DNA of 64,000 nucleotides from NCBI GenBank assembly GCA_002633005.1, contig NMRA01000295.1, positions 1 through 64,000 on the forward strand, written 5' to 3'. Under the pieces are notes generated by a model that was given only the letters and a program-made list of their open reading frames with translations, did no database searches and was not told the DNA's origin. Both the position numbers and the translations under genes were made by a program. Below are positions 1-11,400 of this stretch, one piece after another (the first letter of the stretch is position 1; each line of letters begins with the position of its first letter). The DNA comes from Phoronis australis. Lineage: Eukaryota; Phoronida; Phoronidae.

Positions 1-247
1 TTCCCCTATTGTCCGGCTGCGTGTTCTGAGGCCTGACTCTGTCATGGTTTGCCTTGTGGAATGACCACTTCGGGTAGCCACATCTTTTCAGCACTGTTCT
101 GTTGTGTTCTAATTCAAATTCAATGTCCTCCTCTGTGTTGGGGATGGTTCTCGCTCGATAATCCAATGTTCTAATCACGCCTAGTTTGTGAATCAACGGG
201 TGATTGGAGTCAAACGGAAGATAATAGTCCATGTGAGTGGGCTTCCT
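1..247 (-). mobile_element. Penelope-like element fragment, C-terminal end of reverse transcriptase (inverted)
   Basis: Read on the minus strand, this stretch stays open for over 80 codons. It starts with HRKPTHMDYYLPFDSNHP, passes HKLGVIRTL and reaches RCGYPKWSF. That order (xRKPTHxDxYL, then SNHPLxHKLGVxRTL, then a CGYPxW block) is typical of the region after the catalytic core in Penelope-like reverse transcriptases. The fragment is cut by the window start. It abuts at about 248 a GIY-YIG segment of the same kind of element that reads on the opposite strand, so the element is rearranged. No host function is implied. Confidence 0.8.
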
Positions 248-249
248 AT

Positions 250-699
250 GTGCCAGGGATCGCTGATCAGATCAAATCACATATGAGGGGACATGACATT
301 GCTGTTGTATTCAAATCTGTTAACACCATAAGGAGTCAATTGTTAAATGTGGAAGACAAAACCAGCAAAGAGAAAACATCAAATGTGGTGTATGGCATTT
401 CATGCTCGGAACTGGGGTGTGGAGCAGCATATATTGGGGAAACCAAGCAAGCCCTGAAAAGTCGTTTCAACCAGCATCGGAGGTCCAGTTATGGGGACTG
501 CTATGATTCTGTAGTTTTTACTCACATGGCTTCCACAGACCACTCTTTCGCCATGGAAGATGTGAAGATCCTGGATAGAGAAGAGAATTGGTTTCGGAGA
601 GGGGTCAAAGAAGCTATCTACGAGAGAATCAAGAATCCTAGCCTCAATAGACAGGGGGGCTGCAGTTTCACTTACCTAGGACATGAGATAGGGCGCTGA
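250..699 (+). mobile_element. Penelope-like element fragment, GIY-YIG endonuclease domain
   Basis: An open frame of 149 codons ends in TGA and encodes the C-terminal end of a Penelope-like retroelement protein. The linker FKSVNTIRSQL is followed by NVVYGISC, a Cys pair (ELGCG), the motif AYIGETKQALKSRFNQHR and the closing block ILDREENWFRRGVKEAIYERI...NPSLNRQGG. In this family the GIY-YIG domain is the endonuclease used for insertion. The listed start is only where the frame opens, because the upstream sequence belongs to the inverted reverse-transcriptase part. There is no frameshift inside the domain, so this copy looks fairly young. Confidence 0.88.
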
Positions 700-900
700 A
701 GAGAATCCCGCGGAAACTGCGCGGCAGATCACATGACAAGTCACGTGACAACTCAGTGGCCTGATGAAGTCCTTGAGAGGAGGACGCAACGTAGCCATCT
801 CTACATAGCATAAGTCCAGTAGTAGAGACAGGGAGGTGTTTTGGTTATTGACACAGNAAATCGAGTCAGCGCACAGCACTTATACTGAAAAGAGGGTCAG
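700..900 (+). mobile_element. 3' tail of the Penelope-like element, with a 25-bp minisatellite unit and an undetermined base
   Basis: The tail follows the GIY-YIG stop. It has a phrase (CCTGATGAAGTCCTTGAGAG) resembling the conserved sequence after the ORF in PLEs and related retroelements. Positions 825-856 hold one copy of the GGGAGGTGTTTTGGTTATTG unit that forms the array at 4861-5103. The single N of the window is at 857, at the end of that unit. A collapsed tandem repeat at this point is possible. The exact 3' end of the element is not defined. Confidence 0.5.
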
Positions 901-1266
901 GTCATATGCAAATTACATTCAGTCCATTCAGTCCATTCAATCATGAATATACACATGACCATGAGCCACCCGGAGCAAACAAAGGTAAAGTATCTTACAG
1001 ACGACAAAGAAGGAAACTAAACAAACATTAAATGGTTTGTTCCATTCAGGATGTGTGTATTGAGACTTCAAAAATAAATGTCTGCAAATCTTTTTTGTAA
1101 GATAATCTTTGTAGAGTTGCATGTTAGACAGATAATTCACAGCGTGACTTCAGAATTTAATGTATCTTGAAGCTCTCAAAAGAGGAGAATATTAGTTTAA
1201 ATCAGCTGAGAAAGATAATTTAAACTTATGAGAAAACAATGAAGTTGCATTTGAAAGGACATGAAG

Positions 1267-1509
1267 AAGTATAGCCTTAAGTACATGTGCCTACGTTTCA
1301 CCATAGATACTGGTTTCATTACACCAAACAGCACTGCTACAATTCATAAGTATAGCCTTAAGTACATGTGCCTACATTTCACCATAGATACTGGTTTCAT
1401 TACACCAAACAGCACTGCTACAATTCATAAGTATAGCCTTAAGTACATGTGCCTACGTTTCACCATAGATACTGGTTTCATTACACCAAACAGCACTGCT
1501 ACAATTCAT
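1267..1509. repeat. Tandem repeat, 81 bp x 3
   Basis: Three head-to-tail copies of an 81-bp unit beginning AAGTATAGCCTTAAGTACAT, differing at very few positions. Because 81 is a multiple of three, the repeat stays open as a 27-residue periodic reading frame on the + strand. That is a by-product of the period. I see no signal peptide, splice context or family match to suggest a real protein. Confidence 0.9.
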
Positions 1510-3040
1510 AAGTCTACAGTGAACACTAAACACACATCCTCAACAAATTCAGCTCAGCTCTGCCAGCGCTTGAAACAGGCGAAAATCTCTGCTCGAAAAC
1601 AGGAGTGACGGCATATTTGCACTCGTGCTTGTGTACCCGGATTTGGAATCGTATAAGATGACAACCAAAAAAAAGTCGGAACTCCGTGTTTGAATTTGGC
1701 GCTTGTATTTTTACATTCTCCAATCGTTTTTCCATGCGCTTTACTAGCAAATTTGAAGTTGCCTGGAGTGGTACCTTGACGGCACTGGTCGAATAAAGCA
1801 ATCCCTGATTTTGAGAACCAGTTTCATCCACTGAATAACGGGACCATTATTCAGTGATTGCCTGGACCGCTTATATCCTACCAGTTCAGAGTTTCGCTTT
1901 GAGCGCCGTCAGTTGTCGCCGGGACATCGTGGCTGTTAGCGTCTTCTGCAGAGGATTATAAATTGATGCTTTGCTAAAATTGACACTTACTAGGTCCAAA
2001 GTCAATCACGGACTTTCATACTATGCTATAACAAATTTATTCTTAAAAAGAAGCATTATTAACTCACAGTTTTAAGAGCCAAATCCCGGCCTGGTTCACA
2101 GTCTGGTTCGCAGTCTGGTTCACAACCAAAGTAACAGGTGCTGTGCATGTGACTGGATGACCTACTTTTTCCATTAATGTACGACACACAATGCCACGCA
2201 CAAAACAAACTCGAATTGCCCAGTAATCGTGGAATTCCACAAAAAGTTGAACTATTTCGAGGCTTTTACTTTCATGCTCAGTTAGTCATTGAACACGTAA
2301 CCAACATTAGACGAAACCTTTTTTTACATGAAATTTGAACTGCATTCTTGCGTATCAATTTACTTCGTTCGGTCTGGGCACATTTTTCATAATTTTTCAT
2401 TCATTTGAGTCGTAACGGAACAGTGTGAACAAATTAAGACAATTTGCACTAACTTCATATGGTTCAACAACATTGATGGTTTGTACGGCAGGTCAGTCCT
2501 ACAATTTTATTCCTCCCAGAATTCCCCCAAGTACTACCACAAGTACTACCATGAGATACGGACATGTGCAAAGCGAACCATTTCACGGACTTACCTTCTG
2601 GAGGAAGACGTGTTTTTCCTTTGGGAAGTTCATGTGCGCAAGTTTACCGCAACCGCACTCAGATTGCATAACTGAGCATATTCTTGTTTTCATTGTAACA
2701 TGTTGGAAGTTTTACAAGAGAAGATTTTTTGTGCGAACTGAGTTCACCAACTTTGTGACTCGGCTGCTCACCCGTTGGCCGACTGCATCGGCGCTGGGAA
2801 TTACGGGTCTCACGTTGACACGTGGTATTTGCCTACCTGCTTCGGGGTTGGCGCCACCCGGCACGGCCTTTTTCTAAAAGGCTCCTATGGCTCTTTGAAA
2901 GCTGTAATATCTTCATGCGCATAACTCTTTGCTTACTTAGCGCTGACATTTAGGCCATTGGCACAGCGCACATGGTGCTCGGATGACTCATCAGTCACGT
3001 AGTTCTTTGTGAGCCTCACTGTACTGGGCCGTTATGTCAT
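1510..3040. other. No gene recognised
   Basis: Unique-looking sequence with only short frames and no family signature. The longest frame, 2425-2877 on the + strand, has a low-complexity composition and no recognisable domain. A short triplet CTGGTTCACA/CTGGTTCGCA occurs near 2090-2125. Confidence 0.5.
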
Positions 3041-3046
3041 ACTCAC

Positions 3047-3169
3047 GCACAGCTGTATATTGTTTACCACTTTGTACACTGGTTTGACCTTTGCATCGAA
3101 TGCGCCCTCTTTGTGCTTGGCACTGCAGACGCCAGCGATCCTGACACTCTTTTGTCCGTAGGTTGCCAT
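3047..3169 (-). CDS. Possible first coding exon of an unidentified gene
   Basis: On the minus strand an ATG at 3169 lies in a good context (A at -3, G at +4) and opens 41 codons starting MATYGQKSVRIAGVCSAKHK. The frame runs to a strong donor (TGC|GTGAGT, donor bases 3046-3041) in phase 0. The segment has balanced, coding-like codon use, and two CCAAT boxes lie 105-160 bp upstream of the ATG. I recognise no family and found no second exon in the 3 kb downstream, so it could be chance. The whole block may also be an untranslated or non-coding promoter region. Confidence 0.22.
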
Positions 3170-3273
3170 CGTTATCCGGTTGAATTTGTTTTTTGACTTG
3201 TACTCACCGACCCGTTCACTTTCCCTGGGCACGCGTCTGCTTATTAATAAATTATGCAGCGCGGTCTTTTCAG

Positions 3274-3351
3274 CCAATCACAGCGCGCCACTGAGGTCAC
3301 TCTTGGAGGTGGTTGGTTTCCGCCAATCAGTTTTCGCCTTCGGGTATTTAG
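3274..3351. promoter_or_regulatory. CCAAT-rich promoter-like segment
   Basis: Two CCAAT boxes in a GC-richer island (CAGCCAATCACAGCGCGCC at 3271-3289 and CGCCAATCAG at 3321-3330), followed by a weak TATA-like TATTTAG at 3345-3351. The order CCAAT, CCAAT, TATA fits a + strand start near 3375, but CCAAT boxes act in both orientations and the only coding-like exon nearby reads on the minus strand. No long ORF follows on the + strand. Confidence 0.3.
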
Positions 3352-3399
3352 ACCACTTGCTCTCGCAGACCTAGTCACTTCAGTTTCTGCTTGTACAGT

Positions 3400-4860
3400 G
3401 CGTATTTAGCGGATATCATTTCTTTCAACATGTATGTTCTCCTATTTCAAATTGGATGCTCTGTCGATTACACCTCGAGAGTGCACTTTAATTTCAGTGT
3501 CGGCAACTGGCATCCTTTGAACTTCGGGTGTGTATACTTCAATTTCAAAAATTATTGTCTATGTACAGGTAGTTAGTGCTGAATGCAATATTTCTCGACA
3601 CTCGCTGTGCGGGGGGTTTCATATGAGGTCACCTTGACGTCACAGAACAGGAAGGTATTCCCCCAAAAACGTGGCTGCCAGTATTTGCCAATCGTCATTT
3701 TGATATTTATAGTAAACATAGACGGCAATAGTCCCTAATGTTGAATTATTTTTGAATATTTATTGAATTAAAACGATGGATTGTAGTTTTCAATAAAATT
3801 TATTAATCACAAATGTTAAAATTCTTCGTTTAGCCGTCGTTTTCGCCGAGGTTGTCTTGAAACAAGTCGTCTTTTTCTGTCCTTCCGTGCTGTCCAAAGC
3901 CGTCATTTTTTTTAAATGGTCATCCCAGTGACAGCCAGGACGGCTGCTAGATGAGTCACTGGTTCAGGGTGTAGTGGTGACTTACAAGCATAAGAGGGGG
4001 TGGAGATTCTTGACTGGAGGAGGTGCATGCAAGGATGGTCATGGTGTGTTAGTGATTGGCAACATCACAGGGGAACTTGAGATTATTGACAGGAGGTGTT
4101 TGCAAGGAGGAACAGGTTGTGTTAGTGTTCGACTCTTAGATCAATGCCAACTTGCCAAATACGACTTATTGAAAATCCCAGGTTGCCAAATGAACACCAA
4201 AACTAAGGTCATTGGCCGCCACCATTGTTAAAATTATGCATGCCTGTTACATTTGGTTTTCTGTAAATGTACACCATTCACTGGGTATTGTGATGCACAA
4301 TACCCTTATGCCTCACATTCCCTCATTCAACAGGAGTCCCCAATGTCGGCTCTCCAATCTCTGGAAATTTTTCACCTGAGTACGTAATTTATTCAGATAC
4401 ATTTCTGAGTTTTATTTTGGTTTTCTCACCCTAACTCGGTCTAAATGAACTTTTACCTACAGAGAGTGCAGAAAATCGGAAATACTGGAGACACGTGCTT
4501 CATGGTCGCACCTTGCCCGATTTTTACTGAACAATTCCAACTTCCATCTGTTTACTTCCTGTTGTAATTTAAGCGCGTGTTTGAGGTGTGCTCATCGCTG
4601 AGGCTGGCAAATGCACTGCTTTTACGACATAAACCAAACAGTTGAGAACCAAAGATTTTGAATCTAGGAACAAAATGTTATTAATTTAAAGTTTGGAAGT
4701 CACCACAAATTTTTGATTGATATTTGGATGTGACTTGGATTTGTTACTCGCATTGGTGACTTGGAATTTTTACCAGATCGCTAAGTGCAATTTGAAGTCC
4801 CATTGGAGAGCTGCAGGTCAGCAAATGGAGCAATGTTGACAAAACAAGGGGAAGGTTATT
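3400..4860. other. No gene recognised
   Basis: No exon, element or array could be identified. The frame at 3974-4231 contains two diverged copies of a short GGAGGTG.TGCAAGGA phrase and has no recognisable domain. Confidence 0.45.
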
Positions 4861-5103
4861 GAGACAGGGAGGTGTTTGGTTATTGACACAGGAAGGTGTT
4901 TTGGTTATTGACACAGGAAGGTGTTTTGGTTATTGAGACAGGGAGGTGTTTTGGTTATTGACACAGGGAGGTGTTTTGGTTATTGACACAGGAAGGTGTT
5001 TTGGTTATTGACACAGGGAGGTGTTTTGGTTATTGACACAGGGAGGTGTTTTTGTTATTGACACAGGGAGGTGTTTTGGTTATTGACACAGGGAGGTGTT
5101 TTT
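4861..5103. repeat. Minisatellite, about 25 bp x 10
   Basis: Roughly ten copies of a 25-bp unit, core CAGGGAGGTGTTTTGGTTAT, with small variants (CAGGAAGG, GTTTTTG). It ends 272 bp before the first spectrin exon. A single copy of the same unit lies in the 3' tail of the Penelope-like element at 825-856. Confidence 0.9.
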
Positions 5104-5375
5104 AGTGACTGAATACAGAAAAAATCATTGTTTTATCAGGAGCGGTGCTTGATAGTGATCCACTGAAGACTGACATTAGAAGTAAATAAGCAGTAGTTGG
5201 CTTTTCAGAGATGTTATGAGGCATGAGATATTAGTTGACGTTTAAATGGGCTACTTGTGATCATTTTCATAGCTTTGTGGATGGATAACGTGATAATTGC
5301 CTTTAAAGGATTTTACTTAATGGAAGTTTTCACTCAGTTGTTATTCTGTATCTTTCACACTTGAACATGTTACAG

Positions 5376-5471
5376 TATTATCAAGATGCCAATGAGGCCG
5401 AGTCATGGATGAGAGAAAAGCTGCCACTGGTGTGTAGTGAGGACTACGGCAAGGATGAGTCCAGCGCCAAG
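5376..5471 (+). CDS. SPTBN5: Spectrin exon 1 of the window (repeat helix A)
   Basis: 32 codons in phase 0 at both ends, between acceptor TTACAG and donor GTGAGT. It encodes YYQDANEAESWMREKLPLV, the classic first helix of a spectrin repeat with its conserved tryptophan, then EDYGKDESSAK. The phrase ANEAESWMREK is shared by alpha spectrin and beta-heavy spectrin in the repeat that carries the SH3. The preceding exon is not in the window. Confidence 0.9.
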
Positions 5472-8400
5472 GTGAGTTGGGCTATTTGATTGGATGCAGT
5501 TCTGTCAGCATACCATCTCAAAAGGTTTTGAACCTATTGTGGCGTTGTGTCAGTTTCCATTACTAAATGTTATTCACATTTCGTGATGATTAGTGAGTCT
5601 AGTGAATTGCAAAATTCGAGATGGTCGAAATTTGCATGTTTGTGTGTGTGCGGATGGCTGTCATGAAGTATCTGCGACTCAATACAGAAGGTCTTGACAT
5701 GGATATACTTCATGTGCTGTGCTCTTGTCAGCGTCAAGTAGAGCCAGTGAAGCACTCGATGATCGCTTCTAATCAAACAGATGCTGCTCGTGGGTTATTA
5801 AGAAACATATATCAAAAGTAGAGCAGCTGAGTTTGCATGACACAGTGCAGCCACTTTGTTACCTGCCAGGAGGCAAGTTAGTGCATTTGGTTCTTGGGTA
5901 AATAAATGTGCTTGTAAGACTGACTGTCAAAATGTGCTTGTAAAACTGTCATAATTTACTTGTTAAGACTGTCTGTCAAAATGTGCTTGTAAGACTGACT
6001 GTCAAAATGTGCTTGTAAGACCGACTGTCAAAATGTGCTTGTAAGACTGACTGTCAAAATGTGCTTGTGAGACTGACTGTCAAAATGTGCTTGTGAGACT
6101 GACTGTCAAAATGTGCTTGTAAAACTGTCAAAATGTGCTTGTAAGACTGACTGTCAAAATGTGCTTGTAAAACTGATTGTCAAAAGTAATAACTGTTCCA
6201 TGTTTTAATTCTTGTAGAAGTTACTGCAGCGTCATCTTAGACTTGAAGAGGAGATAAAGTCGTATCGTGATGACATTGAAAGGCTTGACGAGCTGGCATC
6301 ATTAATGACTAAGGCTCATTCCAAGGCTACGAAGGTAAACTGGTTAACTAAGGTAACTGTAAACCCATGTGAAGTTCTTTTATCGGTTCATTTGCAAGTC
6401 TTAAATCATTTTTGCCGGAATGGCATTTCTGTGTCACTTGTTGCGGCTGAGTTGAGCTCCATTGTACAGCGTCTGGATAAAATTTTGATAAGCTGTTGGA
6501 AACAAAACGAAAGAAACAGAAACCAGCTATTTCATTTCCTGGTAACGCTCTGTATTTTCCTGATAAAATTGTGCCATATTTGCCTTGTGTTTACAATATA
6601 CATTTTGTACTGTTCTGCCAAATGATTTTTGGACAGTTTTCACCAAATTAATTGAAATGGTTTGTAAGAAATGTGTCACGGACACTACATAAAACATAAT
6701 TTCTGAATATTTTATGACTGAAAAATCTTAGTTCTTGCCTTAAAATAGTATACGGTTGTCCATATTCATGTGACTGCCGTTTTGTGTTTAACCAAGACAA
6801 AGTGACCACCGTGCATCAACTTCCCTGTGTGTATTCCTTATGTAAGAGGCGCCTCTGAAAGGATTCAGACTGTTTACCACAAAAACACTTACGTCCTTTC
6901 ATAAGCCGTCAAACACTATTCAGTCCATCCTCCCATCAGTTAAAGATGTGTCTCCCCTCTTCAAAAATTACGGTCTGATTCACAAACTTAAAAGTGGTGA
7001 GTGTTCTGACAAATGTATCAGCGAGACGGGTCGCCAGTTATCGACCAGAGTTAAGGACCATCAATTTATTTAGAGGGTCTCTAGTAATATTGGAAACAAT
7101 AACTGACAGAATGAAAAGGGACAAGACTTTGCTATAGATAGTTACCAGGGTTTTGCAGGTAGCTGCTCATTTGATTCTAGCTATGATCCCCAAAACCTCA
7201 ACCCCAACCAATATAAAGTGAACCCGCAATACCAATACAATGCCAGTGCCCATAAACTCTGCACACACATACGCACCGACAATACACCAATACACCCATG
7301 TAACAAGTGACCAATTCCATATCCAGGGACCAGATTACTCTCTGCTTCCATGATTCAGGGTTGTAATTTGGTCACTGGGTGTGGTGTATTTTCATTGAAG
7401 TTCTTGGGTGCATGTATGAATCTTGTACCACAAGCGTGGTATTTGGTGGTCCGAAACTGGGGTTTACAAGATTAAAGCTGGAATTGAAAGGTTACCCCCT
7501 GGATACAGTAAAGAGTGGTGATGAATAAATATGGTGTTAACTTCTCGCTTCACTACTTGATTTTTCCTAAAATTCCCCAATATCTTTTACCACAGATTGG
7601 TGTTGTTATCAGTAAGCCATCAAGTTCAGAGTATGAGGAGGATACCATACAGGTACCTTGTGTGGTGGAAGAGGAGGTGGAGGTCATGAGGGACGTTGTC
7701 AAGGAGACAATAGAGGAACGTAAAATAGCTCAGGTGAAGGCACGCTACAAGTACGAAGGGGACGGAATGAGCTGCATCAAAGGAGAGGTAAGCTGCAACA
7801 AGATGGGGAGTTGTCGCAGGGGGCACTTCCTGCTAATCAGTTGAGTGTTTCCCTGTGATTGCTATTTTGTTAAACCTTTGCCCACTTACTGTAACTATAA
7901 ATTTAAATTAATCTCAACTTGTGCCTTACTTAATAGGTCAGAAGTGATGTTTTGGCTTTGGTAGAGTTGACAGATTGTGATTGCTTGAGGCGAAGCCTGA
8001 AAAATTAGGTTGACAAACTCATTTTTTATTTTTGCCGAAAACAATGATATCTGTTCGTATGAGTTCCATGTTCAGTGCTATTCGTGTGTATTTTACATGT
8101 GTCTGGAGAATGAGACTGCGTGTAAGAAATATATAACTTGGCAAATCCATGTGTCAGAATGACTGATTAAGGAACTTGGAGTTCTCCTACATATAAATCA
8201 CATTAAGAGATTGAAAGTTTTTTGCTAAGCCATGTCAGCGAACCATAAGCGAGCTGTACTTCATGAGAGCCATGTAAAATATAAATCAAATTTAGTTTAA
8301 GAGAGTAATGCAATCATTACAGTTCTCATCTAAGCTCAGTTCAGTTGAGTGTGACACACTGTTTAAATGATGGACACTCGCAAAATTTCACTGGATTTCT

Positions 8401-11400
8401 GAAAATTGTCTGAGCCAGATGTAAGAACATGGCAGGGAATTGTGCTTTAATGGAGGCTCGTGTGCTTATGATAACATGGAGGCTCGTGTGCTTATGATAT
8501 CATGGAGGCTCGTGTGCTTATGATAACATGGAGGCTCATGTGCTTATGATATCATGGAGGCTCATGTGCTTATGATAATGTTAGGTATGTTAGGTATTCC
8601 CGCTACGGGACTGTTTTGAGTTTTATCGGAGTTCTAGTTGGTCGCCGATGGTGAGCAGACGTGTGTCATGATTTATCTTAACACTGAGGCTGGACTTTAT
8701 GTTTTCTTCATACTTTCTAAATACTGAGGCATATTTGTTTATGTGGTGAGCCTTTGCTACGGTGCGGACAGCAGCATCTTGTGTATGGAACTTGTCTGTA
8801 TTATTTTGGTGGACTGGTGGAGTCAACGGAACTCGTGAGGACGCCTTGGTGATGAAGACTGAAGATGCCACAAGTTTTAAGTTTTGGAATGTTGGTGCTG
8901 ACGTTCGACCCTGTCTTCTTCCCAAGTTTTGCGTAACTTGTTATCATGTTTTTAAATACGTATTTAGATATTAATTTAGTTCAGGATAACTGAAAAGTGG
9001 TTCATTTTGTTTATATTCTCGTAACAGATAACATGGAGTCTCATGTGCTTATGATAACATGGAGGCTCATGTGCTTATGATAACATGGAGGCTCGTGTGC
9101 TTTCTTAAGAAGTCTCACTTGTAATGTTAGGTTAGTTTGTTGGTTCAACAATGTTACTCAGTTATGAGACTTAGTGAGAGGCAGAACATGTATATTATTT
9201 TTGCATGTATCAACAACATTTGATTTCTTCAAGCATGTTCATTGATCATGAGTTCAACAAATTTTGCCTTTTACACGTAACAGTTAACCTCCATCAAAAG
9301 TTTGTTCATTCGTTTAACTACAATCGAAATTTCTACCATTTAATGTTCATGACTGAATATTTACATGTTACATCATAGGGCAGGCGATACTACTTCAAAA
9401 AAGTTAGTCTACAAAACATTGCCAGTAATGTAATACACACCAGTATGATTATAGTTACTGGGGTTTTCACAAGTTCAGCATGCTTGCATCGTCAAGTGTG
9501 TATAGGATTAGATGACTGACATTATGATTTATACAAGTGATGTGCACAAAGTATCAATCAAAACACTCTGGGAAACTCAATTGCCTGTTTTCTTCTATTG
9601 GGAATTACTATCTGACTGTTTCTCATGAAGAGTGCGTTGCCCTCTATTGGTGTTCCTGGACAACATATCCAATGTCGTAAGCCACGAGTAAGATGACTTA
9701 AAGCTAATAGCACTGTGTCTAGACAGGTATTCTAACCCTACCATAAACATTGCGCATTTGACACAATTTCCATTGAAATTTTAAACATTTTATGGTCAAA
9801 CATAAGAAAAGTAATTATCTTTAATTTATGCAGTGTGCAAGTGAATACTAGTCTCCTATAAAGAACTATATCCTTCAACTGAATAATTTCACAAACACAC
9901 AACAACCTCCGACAAACTATAACAGTGTCTGCAAGTATGCGATGTATCAAAGAGGCGGACCTGGTTTGAACTTGCTGTTTCTTCGACCACAAACTTGTCC
10001 ATGTGGGCGGAGACAGCACAGATCACTTATAAAACATTTTAACACATTCAAGTCCCATGTCTAGCTAACTATGTCATGTCCAATGTCGCAAACTTCGAAC
10101 TGGAATAAAACATGTTGGTGGAGGTGAAATTTCCCCCTTTAAACAACCAATGGTTTTCATTTGCTTCATTGTTTGATTATGTGTAATAAGGAATGCTAAG
10201 TCGTAGTAAAAAACAAACAACAAACAAAACAAAATGTTGAACCTTAAAATTATGAACCATTGCCTGGGGTTTTGCACCATTTTGTGTTATGTTTTGATAG
10301 CACTGAATTGCCCTTACTTGCTTTCAAATTAGGCCTGCCTCTGTGAAACATCCAGTGTTCTCAACAACAGAAAAATTTAGAATTTCTGAACTCCCATACA
10401 CTTCGGGAAGTCCATGTCCATAATGGGTAGTGTATTGCACTGTTGGTTTTAAAAATTGCGAGTTTTGGGAATGTTGCCAAAAGTATGGAGAACAAGTGAA
10501 GTGTCATTTTATCATTTTTTGGGTTCAAGAAAGAAACTCCTTGTAAATACTTTATTTTGTGCAGCTGTCATCACTGTTTTGAAGAAAAATTTGAGCAGTC
10601 ACAATTTTTAAGTCGTTTCATGGAGTGGCTTGGAATAATTTTTTGTCTGAAAATAGTGAGATTTTATTGAACTTTTATCGGTCTTGTCTCTGCTTGACAA
10701 GCTAATCCATTTGGACATGTAAGATATGTAGTTGTCGCCAGTAAGAAAGTGTTGGGCATCCAACTTATATCTGGGCTTGTCACCAGTATATTTTACTTGA
10801 GACTTTGACTCAAACGTTAACAAGTAACATTGCATGAAATTGCTGTTACTTAAAAGTTCAATGGCCATAGGGCCTGCGTTATATTTTAGTATACAATTAC
10901 ACTTGCTGTATTCTTGGTTGTCCATTGGGCTATTTTTTGTTCCTTTGTCAGATCCAGAATTTGACAAAAGAGGGTGCTCAAATATCATTTTGCCAATGGC
11001 TGGAAGTGCCATTGTATTTCTTTGTATTTCAGGTCCAGCCTGTTATTTTTGCAATAGCAGGCTTCCTGAAGTCTCCGTTCTTGTGAAAGTTTTTTTATTG
11101 CACCATATTTCTACTTTGATTCAAGACATATCTAGTCCTTTGGTGAAATAAACCATCATATGTTTGCTAACTGTTTAACAGAACAGCCATTTGTGGTCTG
11201 CTGTAGTGATGAGCAAGGTTTAACCTCTAACACTGTGGCTTTTTTCTTTAAATTTTGTTGCATCATCTTTTCCCCCATTGAGTAAACTGTTGATGTAGAA
11301 GCCACCATGTTGTCCCGACATGTAGACTTGAGCCAGATTATGCGGAATGCTCGCCGGAAATCCTTCCGAAATATTCCGTATACGAGCGGATTCACTGCAC

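Noticed and set aside
2425-2877. 150-codon plus-strand frame
   Set aside because: No family signature, no splice or promoter support, odd composition. Kept as unassigned.
2858-2905. GGCTCTTTGAAAGCTG after a GC-rich stretch, and CCAAT boxes at 3274, recalling a histone gene
   Set aside because: The stem does not pair as the histone 3' stem-loop must, and no histone-like frame is found on either strand.
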